This document shows positions 57,020 through 64,000 of a stretch of 64,000 nt of DNA, one piece after another. The position numbers and the translations under genes are program-made. Under the pieces are notes generated by a model. The model searched no databases. It was not told the origin of the DNA and worked only from the letters and a program-made list of their open reading frames with translations. Location: assembly GCA_002286855.1 (NCBI GenBank), contig NRSV01000001.1, positions 434,001 through 498,000 of the forward strand. The letters run 5' to 3'. This DNA comes from Bipolaris cookei. Lineage: Eukaryota; Ascomycota; Dothideomycetes; Pleosporales; Pleosporaceae. Numbering within the stretch: the stretch's first letter is position 1; every line of letters begins with the position of its first letter.

Positions 57020-57800
57020 ATGGCGTTTCCAGGAGGTCCGGGCGCGATGCCAGCATCCATGAACCCAACCGCCGGCATGTCAGAGCAGGAACAGCAAATG
57101 GTGAAAGCGGTATGGACAGCCTAGAAATGCAGCACGGACATCTAGCTCACAATTCGTAGATGCAAATGGGCATGGAGTCTTGCCTAGGCAAGACGGTAAT
57201 GGCTGGTGTCATGGGAGGAGGCCTTGGCGCTATGTTTGGATTGTTCATGTCGTCTGTAAGTATCCCCAATTATCTTCGTCCACATGAGAGAGGACGTAGT
57301 CTAACATACATCAGATGCGATATGATACACCTATGTCACAACCACTTCCCATGAACACACCAACTACCCCAGCACCTAGCACTTCAATTGCAGCGGGTGT
57401 AAAACCCTCGACAGTCGCTTCAAGTGCATCCTCTTCCTCCGTCGCTGCCACCCTGCCCAATCCCACTGCAGCAGGGAGTATTCCAATCACCGACCTCCCT
57501 CTGAAGCAACAACTCCGCGCCGGTCTACGCGACATGTACCGCTCTTCCATCTCCTCTGGTAAGAACTTCGCCAAGGTCGGCGCCATATTTTCGGGTACCG
57601 AATGCGCTATCGAGGGTCTCCGTGCAAAGAACGATCTATACAATGGTGTTGCAGGAGGATGTATAACTGGAGGCATCCTAGCAAGAAATGCTGGGCCGCA
57701 GGCTGTGGCTGTGGGATGTGCAGGCTTTGCCGTCTTCTCGGCCGCGATTGATGCCTACATGCGTATGCCAGAGGATGAGAAGAGCAGGCCTATCGCATAA
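57020..57800 (+). CDS. TIM22: TIM22, mitochondrial inner-membrane carrier translocase pore
   Basis: Exons 57020..57109, 57160..57255 and 57315..57800; 223 aa. Introns 57110-57159 (GTATGG to CGTAG) and 57256-57314 (GTAAGT to ATCAG) are both phase 0. N-terminal extension MAFPGGPGAMPASMNPTAGM, then MESCLGKTVMAGVMGGGLGA with the Cys and Gly-rich first membrane helix, MSSMRYDTP in the loop, an insert rich in Ser/Ala/Pro, and then LKQQLRAGLRDMYRSSISSG, NFAKVGAIFSGTECAIEGLR, NDLYNGVAGGCITGGILARN and GPQAVAVGCAGFAVFSAAID. These are the signature of the Tim17/22/23 family, Tim22 branch. Role: twin-pore translocase inserting metabolite carriers into the inner membrane. Essential in yeast. Confidence 0.93.
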
Positions 57801-58420
57801 GAAAATACTGAAGAATATTCATGTGAAAGATTTCTGAGAAAGGTAACAAAAATACGGAAGTTTGAGGGCCACGATGTACGATTACTGTATACCACTGTTG
57901 GTTGGAACTGAGGCACGACTCGCAACTTTAGCATTGGGCGGCGTTTAGCGATATCGAAAATTCATCTCAGGAGCAACATAGACTCAGATATGTTGCGTTA
58001 TATTCTGGCAGTAGATGGTATAACACGACATTGTAGTTGAATGTCTGAAATATTATATTTATACATCTACCGAGTGGATGATTAAAATTGAACCAAAACA
58101 ATCCCCGTGCGGACTTTTGGTTACACAGCACATCTAATTACATATCCTACAAACTCCAAAGAACAACCCATCAGTTTTTGTTAGCATATATCGGCATTGG
58201 TAGGCATGCTATAGTCATTGGCTCTGACCAATCACGTCTCACGAACTTTTTCACACACCCCTCTAAAAAAAAGTTGCGCCCCACTAATTTTATCGCCACA
58301 ATGATCGAAATCTTTCCCACAAGCAACACAACGTTTTTGACCTAGTCATACACTCCTTCTTACCGAAAATATTGCGACTGGCGAGTAACCGGGAGTGCAC
58401 ATCACACCAAAGAGCAAAAT
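57801..58420. other. TIM22 3' flank and NOB1 promoter
   Basis: 620 bp of AT-rich spacer between two plus-strand genes; no supported feature. Confidence 0.5.
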
Positions 58421-60319
58421 ATGGAATACGAACCAGAAAGAGAAGGGTCGAAATTTATAGTGCACACCATGGAACCCACACCTTCCACCCAGCAAAAACC
58501 CATTCACTCACTCATCCTCGACACGGGCCCTCTGATCAAAAACATTGTCTCCATATCCACTCTTATCAGCTCTGCTGAAGAACTCTACACAACTCCTGAC
58601 ATCCTACGTGAAGTCCGGGACGAAGCAACCCGATCACGTGTGCAAACCACTCTCGTTCCCTTTTTGAAAATCCGAACCCCCAGCCCAGCAAGCTACGACG
58701 CTGTTGTTGAATTCAGCAAGAAAACTGGAGATCATGCCGTGCTGAGCAGACAGGATCTGGGCATCTTGGCGCTGGCGTACGAAGTGCACTGTGAGAGGAA
58801 CGGGGGAACTTGGGGACTCAGAGAGGTGCCGAAGGGGGAGGTGAAGAGGAGGCCTGAGGATGTTGAGAGGGAGAAGGTGGAGAAGGCTAAGAGGGAGAGG
58901 TTGGCCAAGGAGGGGGCGACGGAGGGGGGTGTGCTGTCGAAATCTGCGGCTAAGCGGAGGCGTAGGGCAGAGAAAGCGAGGAATGCGGCTGCAGAGGGCG
59001 TGGAAGAGGTAGTAGCGGAAGATCAAGAGGTCCTAGAGAGTGGTGAGGTGGATGAGGAGGGTTGGGAGCAGCCGACTGGAAAACGTGCGGCTAAGGCTAG
59101 GGCGCCCAAGTCGACAAAATTTAACTTTAAGCCTGCGGAAGAGAAGGTTGAGAGTGAGGCTATTCAGAAACAAGAGAGGGATGGAAAGGCTCCGACAGAT
59201 AATGATCAAGAGGATGGAGGGGTTGCCGTCACCCAAGAAGAAGTAAAGGAGCAGATTCAAGAGCAAGCTGCAGCGCAAGTCCAGGATCAAGTTCATGAAC
59301 AGATCCATGAGCAGGTTCAAGAACAGATTCACGAACATCTTGCGAATGAGGGCCAAGAGAAATTTGAGAGTCAGACTGTGGAAAAGATTGAAGAGAAGGT
59401 AGAAGAGAAGGTCCAAGAACAGGTTCAGGAGCAGCTCCAAGAGCAACTCGGTGAGCAGGGACTTATCGAAAAGTCGGCAACAGTCGAAGTACCAAGCGCA
59501 AACATTCATGTTGAGGAAAATGCAGAACTGGCCATCACACCAGAGCACCCAGCACAACAAGAAGCTTCCGAAGCCCCTTCACAGGAGCCTCCTCTCGAGC
59601 ATGACATGTCCCCACTCTCCATAACCCAACAACCCACCCCACCCACCACAGACTCCTCAGCCACCGACTCCGACTCGGACGGCGACTGGATCACGCCCAC
59701 CAACCTCTCCACACACCAAGCCGCAGACTCAAACCTACAATCTCATCTCCAAACCGTCTCTAACCCCCAATTCGACGTCGCAACCATGACCACTGACCAA
59801 GCCATGCAAAACGTCCTCCTCCAACTCAACCTCACTCTCCTCTCCCCCTCCCTCCAACGTATCAAAACCATAACCTCGAAAATTCACCGCTGCCACGCCT
59901 GCTTCCTCCTCACCAAAGAAATGTCCCGCCAATTCTGCCCCCGCTGCGGCCAACCCACCCTTCAACGCGTCTCCTGCAGCACAAACGCCAAGGGCGAATT
60001 TCGCATCCACCTCTCCAAAACTTACACCTACAACAAGCGCGGCGATCGCTACAGCATCCCCAAACCCATTGCCGGCACGGCGAATACGAAGTGGAAGGAG
60101 GGGTCCGGGGGTGGGAAGGGCGGGTGGGGAAGGGAGTTGATACTTGCGGAGGATCAGAAGGAGTTTTTGAAAGTGAAGGGGGAGGAGAGGAGGAGGAAGG
60201 GGAGGGACGCGCTTGACGAGGATTTTCTACCCGGAATTTTGACGGGGGAGAGGACGGGGAAGACGGGGAAGGTGAGGGTGGGGGCAGGGAGGGATGTTAA
60301 TGCTAAGAAGAGGTCGTGA
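58421..60319 (+). CDS. NOB1: NOB1, 20S pre-rRNA site-D endonuclease
   Basis: Single exon, 632 aa from ATG 58421 (ATG 58469, METP.., is an alternative start). The PIN domain at ~28-140 has LILDTGPLIKN with the first catalytic Asp (34), TPDILREVRDE with the acidic Glu, and GDHAVLSRQDLGILALAYEV with Asp residues. A zinc ribbon lies at about 491-511 (CHACFLLTKEMSRQFCPRCG), followed by the conserved SCSTNAKGEFRIHLS and YNKRGDRYSIPKP. The tail is Lys/Arg-rich and basic. Role: nuclease that makes the final 3' cut of 18S rRNA in late 40S ribosome precursors, in the cytoplasm. Between PIN and ribbon is a ~330-aa low-complexity region, longer than usual, including a Gln/Glu repeat (EQIHEQVQEQIHEHL) predicted as coiled coil. 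Confidence 0.92.
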   Translation: MEYEPEREGSKFIVHTMEPTPSTQQKPIHSLILDTGPLIKNIVSISTLISSAEELYTTPDILREVRDEATRSRVQTTLVPFLKIRTPSPASYDAVVEFSKKTGDHAVLSRQDLGILALAYEVHCERNGGTWGLREVPKGEVKRRPEDVEREKVEKAKRERLAKEGATEGGVLSKSAAKRRRRAEKARNAAAEGVEEVVAEDQEVLESGEVDEEGWEQPTGKRAAKARAPKSTKFNFKPAEEKVESEAIQKQERDGKAPTDNDQEDGGVAVTQEEVKEQIQEQAAAQVQDQVHEQIHEQVQEQIHEHLANEGQEKFESQTVEKIEEKVEEKVQEQVQEQLQEQLGEQGLIEKSATVEVPSANIHVEENAELAITPEHPAQQEASEAPSQEPPLEHDMSPLSITQQPTPPTTDSSATDSDSDGDWITPTNLSTHQAADSNLQSHLQTVSNPQFDVATMTTDQAMQNVLLQLNLTLLSPSLQRIKTITSKIHRCHACFLLTKEMSRQFCPRCGQPTLQRVSCSTNAKGEFRIHLSKTYTYNKRGDRYSIPKPIAGTANTKWKEGSGGGKGGWGRELILAEDQKEFLKVKGEERRRKGRDALDEDFLPGILTGERTGKTGKVRVGAGRDVNAKKRS

Positions 60320-60718
60320 GAGTGTGACTGAGGGGAAAGAAGAAGAGTAGGGAGACGCGAGATAGATGGATGCTATTTTCGAAGCAAGCAAAATGCGAGG
60401 CCATGGTTTTGCAGAGAGGCACTCTTTTTTTTTTGCGAACCCGCGGAATGAGGCGTGGTTCGGGTGTCCCGGCCTATCGGGTCTTTTGCGCAAAAAGGGG
60501 CGTTTGTGGTTATTGTGATTAAATCAGGAATTCTTTTGGTAAGTTGGCGTGGCTTATGCTCATTCGTTCATTTTTGAGATAAAATACATAAGCCCTCTGA
60601 AGCATTTTGCCAGCCATTCAGAGTATCAGTTTACCGCAGTGAAATGTGTGATTGATGGGATCGATGGCAATATACCGTGAAAAACCCCCCGATTCCTCGG
60701 AAAGCAATTATCTAGAGT

Positions 60719-60785
60719 ATAAAGTTACGAGTATGTGGTTGATGATGGAGCTCAGCTACTTCTCTCAATCTCTTCTTCTTCCTCT
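60719..60785 (+). promoter_or_regulatory. Possible core promoter (TATA-like box plus CT tract)
   Basis: TATAAAG followed by a CTTCTCTCAATCTCTTCTTC-type tract, the usual layout before fungal transcription starts. Downstream lies the small Cys-rich frame. Weak evidence on its own. Confidence 0.3.
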
Positions 60786-61024
60786 TAAAAAAAATCGTAT
60801 TTCTTCAGACCTCTGAACTTTGCATTCAGACGCAGCGTCAACAATCCAACATCATACATACCTATTCCAGCTACTCCCCCATCCTCCTCGCTTACCTACC
60901 CATATTCCGCCAGACCAAAAGCTTTCGCACGTCTTTCGCTTGCTAGTAGCAACCCCCCCTCCCTTGCATAATCTAAGCGTACACGCGCGCGTGCGGCGTA
61001 GGAGGGACGATTTGATAAGTCGGG

Positions 61025-61168
61025 ATGGTTGGACCAATAGCGCGATGCTACTATTGCTTTAGCACATCCAAAACGAGATGTCCAGGTAAAAAGGGATGTT
61101 ATCTCTGTTTCGACTCAGTTCGCTGTATAGGTAAGATGGGCGGAGTTTTACGCGAGTGGCAGGGCTGA
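61025..61168 (+). CDS. Possible 47-aa cysteine-rich peptide with an internally duplicated motif
   Basis: ATG 61025 to TGA 61168, with an in-frame stop 9 bp upstream. Six Cys follow the spacing C-x2-C-x7-C-x5-C-x2-C-x5-C. The peptide is two copies of one pattern, CYYCF..RCPGKKG then CYLCF..RCIGKMG, which is hard to obtain by chance. Only 47 residues, basic, no signal peptide; such C-x2-C pairs suggest metal binding or disulfides. A GTAAGA at 61131 could be a splice donor, so the true C terminus may differ. A promoter-like TATA/CT tract lies ~240-300 bp upstream. No family recognised. Confidence 0.35.
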   Translation: MVGPIARCYYCFSTSKTRCPGKKGCYLCFDSVRCIGKMGGVLREWQG

Positions 61169-62131
61169 GGGTGGTACAAAGATGCGGCTGAGGTGGGTTA
61201 TTTATGTCGACGGGTTGTTTATTTTAGCAGTAGGAGTGACATTTGAGCCACTACCTGGAATAGCATGTGTATACGATGGTAGAGAGAGAGACGGATGTCT
61301 TGATTACGGCTGTGGAGTCGGAGAAAAGAAGGGGGTAGGCGTATTGATGCGGAATAAGATCGATCTGCCACATTCCTTTCTGTTATCGAAGAACCTGTTC
61401 GGCGAGGTGGATATCTATTGACCTGTGCTATTGAGAAAAAGGAGAGAGTGTGATTCGACACATCTAGTTCGATTAGTATGCAAACTACTAAGTTGAAGTC
61501 CCAGATAACTGCATCTCATGCAGCTAGCACGTTTTGCGCACTTGAATCGGTGAACTGCCTATATCGCTGCAGACAAAAACAGTGCTCATTTCCGACGAAC
61601 CACATACAAATGCTTAGACGTGGACAAGACGGGTTGCAGGAGAAGAAACAAACTCGTAATGTTCCCAACGACACAGCCTGCAGAGGAGGGGGCGTTTGGG
61701 CGTAAGAATGACATACGGGATTTCGTACTACCACACATAACCCTTGCATAAAACTCACGAGGGCTGCGCCCAAACTCCTCGCTTACGCCTGAGTGAAGCA
61801 TGCGAGGCTGGGCTGACTCGGGGCACGCAGCGAGTTGGGCCAACGGGAGCGGTGCGGGCCATTGGGGCGCACGTGAGCAAGAGCCAGATGTGCTGGCAGT
61901 GCAGTGTTAAAGGATGCCATAGAGCGGCATTGCATGTGCGTTGAGCATCTGCCTAGGTAAGTGAAAGCTCGGCAATCGAATGGCAGATAAGCTGTCAGAT
62001 GAACGGTGAAAGTAGCAGTGGTAGTGGTTTTATTGAAAAAGGTTCGACCGGGTCTTCTTCGCTGGTGTAGTTCCATCAGTGGCTTCTTGTAGAACCTATT
62101 TTATTAGTATTTAAGTTTCACTTTGGGCAGT

Positions 62132-63487
62132 ATGCCGATTATTAGTATACCTGATTCGTTGGCTCTGGTCTCCAAGTCGTATGTTGGACAGGTACGCTGC
62201 AGTGTTGCCCCAATGCCTTTTGCCATACTTACATGCATTTAGCTCGTTCGGTCCCTTTACACTCCAAAGTGCACAGAAGTTTCAAAGCAAGATCCTTCTG
62301 CTGCGAAGAATGGTCCAGTGAAACATGGAGATCATCATGCACAGATCATAGCCCAGCTGCGAGGTCAAGAGATCCATGTCCCAGATGTTCATTATATATA
62401 CGCTGAGTGGGAAGCCAACTTACATCCTGACGTGGAGTCGTCGAGGCAACAGCTCGAAAGTTACTTTGAAACGTTCATCAGTACAGAAAATGGGAGAAAG
62501 AAGCAGCGAAAAGTCGATAATGCGCTTTGTGCTGGGCAATTTTGGCCTCGTGTTTCTACCGACAAATTTCTTCTCCTTGTAGAATTAGTGGCCTGGGTAA
62601 AGTACTAATCCTTCTGTTCGTTATAGCTCATACTGATTGAAAACTAAGTTCTTCTTTTGGGATGATGATATTGACTGTGGGACGCTTACCGATGATAGTG
62701 ACAAGACAGAGGCATATTGCGACGACACACTCAAGTTCATCAGGCACTGTCTGCAGCCGGAGCTTGAAGGCGACATTCCAGCGCCGGGTCGATTGCACAA
62801 CTGCGGGCCTTGGGTCAACATGGGTCGAGCTATGCAGGAAGGTCAATCCAAAGGTAGGGTGTTTGATGAACCGTGGACGAGGTTTGGCTAACGCTCGCGA
62901 CAGAGGCACGTGACAGGTTTGCAGCAGCGATATATGACTTTGTCATGGGTGTTTGTGTTTCACAAGCTACATGGACCCGAGGAATATCCACACTCGAAGA
63001 TTATACTGTACGCCGGTTGAGGACGGTCGGAACGAACCCTTGTGTCGCAGTGATGCAATGAGCGTATAGTCTGACTCTCCCTCAATCAGTCTGGGACCAC
63101 GAAGCCATGGTTTCCATAACGCGCGAGGTCGCCATGAGCGATTTCCTCTGGAATGACATTGTAAGCCTCAGAAAAGAGATTGAAGACGGTGATATCGATT
63201 CGGCAGTTCCAGTCATGGTGTGGAACGAGGGGTGTAGTGCACAGGGTGCTGTCGACCGATGCGTGAAGATGGTAGAAGAGAGCTGGGAGAGATTGTTGGA
63301 GGCAGAAAAGAGGTTGGTGGCTGCGCATGCTGGTAATTCAAAGGATATGAGAGACGAGATCGAGACGTTGGTCGGAGCTTGCAAGGATGTGGTTGTGGGA
63401 CACATGGTGTATTCTTTAAAGATATCCCGCAACATGTCAGCAGCGAGCATGAGCGACAAAGACTGCAGTTTCCGTATTGTGTTATAA
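62132..63487 (+). pseudogene. Class I terpene synthase (Terpene_syn_C_2 type) with an in-frame TGA
   Basis: Exons 62132..62191, 62243..62596, 62649..62853 and 62904..63487; introns 50-52 bp (GTACGC/TTTAG, GTAAAG/CTAAG, GTAGGG/CGACAG with GCTAACG branch). The coding length would be 401 codons, but TGA at 63059-63061 ends the frame after about 258 residues. The same frame then reads on without further stops. Metal-binding motifs: an Asp-rich DDDID after FFFW (about 143-147) and an NSE-type NDIVSLRKE beyond the stop (about 290). Other marks: CDDTLKFIRHCL, NPCVA and QSVWDHEAM. Family knowledge: cyclisation of farnesyl or geranyl diphosphate; the product is unknown. If the TGA is real, the enzyme lacks half of its magnesium site. 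No P450 or other tailoring gene is in the window. Confidence 0.8.
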
Positions 63488-64000
63488 GAAATCTGTGTAT
63501 GGTAATAATACGAGGTTTTTAGATACTGTTTTTCCAGGAGATGTCATAGTAGTGTACATACAGCGTGCAAGATACGCGGAGTTAAGGAATGGCTATAGTA
63601 CTGCACAAAGTCATCGATTCTAGGCGTTAGCGCTCATGTTCTTGTGAATTGAGATTATTTTTCAACCAGATGAAGACTGGTAAGTATTTGCGGCTAATAT
63701 ATCAACTGAAATGTTCAATTGCAGGATAGTAGTTTGTCAGCATAGCAGAGACATATTCTGGTCACACCTATCTTTCAAAAAATTTATCTCGATCAAGGGT
63801 TAGGTATAGAAGAGTTCCAAAAATAGATCCACGTGATACAAAATAATAGTTCTTCTTTAATAATCGTGTCAAATGATAGAATCTCAAAAATGTACGTTTT
63901 ACTGGGAAGATGCACTATATGACTGTAACAAGTTGGTAATAATCGTCAGCCTATGTAACTTCGCATGATCCACTGCTGTCCCAAACTGGTCCTCCACATG
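63488..64000. other. 3' flank of the terpene synthase, no gene recognised
   Basis: AT-rich to the window end (ATTTAT and AAAAT runs); no coding frame of note. Confidence 0.5.

Larger units (their letters stand above)
60320..62131. other. Intergenic region with promoter-like signals and a small Cys-rich frame
   Basis: 1.8 kb between NOB1 and the terpene synthase. A TATAAA-like box (about 60719) and a pyrimidine-rich tract (60755-60785) look like a fungal core promoter pointing to the right. The only candidate product seen is the 47-codon cysteine-rich frame at 61025. Confidence 0.45.

Noticed and set aside
59033..59560. Leu-rich 175-codon minus-strand frame resembling membrane segments
   Set aside because: Antisense shadow of the Gln/Glu repeat in NOB1, which gives Leu/Phe on the other strand.
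62132..64000. A terpene biosynthetic gene cluster
   Set aside because: Only the synthase is visible; the left neighbour is NOB1 and nothing tailoring-like lies to the window end.

Overview
The window is nuclear DNA of a filamentous ascomycete, most likely a Dothideomycete of the order Pleosporales. The evidence is short (47-107 bp) GT-AG introns with CTAAC/CTRAY branch points, compact genes with 0.4-1.5 kb spacers, fungus-specific families (ENA-type sodium ATPase, fungal rhodopsin-domain protein, class II HDA complex subunit 2/3), and decayed transposons with C-to-T/G-to-A nonsense changes that resemble repeat-induced point mutation (RIP). The species cannot be fixed by reading alone. All exon structures below were worked out by hand from reading frames and splice signals.

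Left arm (1-23.7 kb), ordinary gene-rich DNA: 3' part of an HDA1-complex subunit 2/3 gene (+); ENA-type P-type ATPase (-); a spliced 100-aa protein (-); a RING-finger gene split by a G10 homopolymer (-); a secreted GH92 alpha-mannosidase (-); a single-pass membrane protein with two PPxY motifs (+); a pICln-like methylosome/volume regulator (-) sharing a promoter with a MORG1/WDR83-like WD40 protein (+); and an unrecognised protein (-).

Middle (23.7-43.7 kb), a gene-poor transposon island: a 202-bp MITE-like hairpin, diverged direct repeats carrying CCG-N8-CGG palindromes, two head-to-head fragments of Tad-like LINEs, a MADS-like relic, a relic gene with an AT-hook-like motif, a 5 x 21-bp tandem repeat, and two adjacent but different pogo/Fot1-type DNA transposons (38320-40163 and 40259-42056). 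Both transposons keep their terminal inverted repeats and TA target duplications but have broken transposases.

Right arm (43.7-64 kb), gene-rich again: short-chain dehydrogenase (-), seven-helix rhodopsin-domain protein (+), secreted histidine acid phosphatase (-), Sid1/MST-1-like GCK kinase (-), DUF4048-like protein (+), TIM22 (+), NOB1 (+), a possible 47-aa peptide with a duplicated cysteine motif (+), and a class I terpene synthase with an in-frame TGA (+).

No operon-like or cluster logic links these genes. Several pairs are divergent and probably share promoter regions (GH92/membrane protein, pICln/WD40, SDR/rhodopsin, Sid1 kinase/DUF4048). The terpene synthase shows no tailoring genes inside the window. 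I did not find a clear new multi-gene system. The least explained items are the duplicated-cysteine mini-ORF, the spliced 100-aa gene, the PPxY membrane protein and the palindromic repeats next to the MITE.
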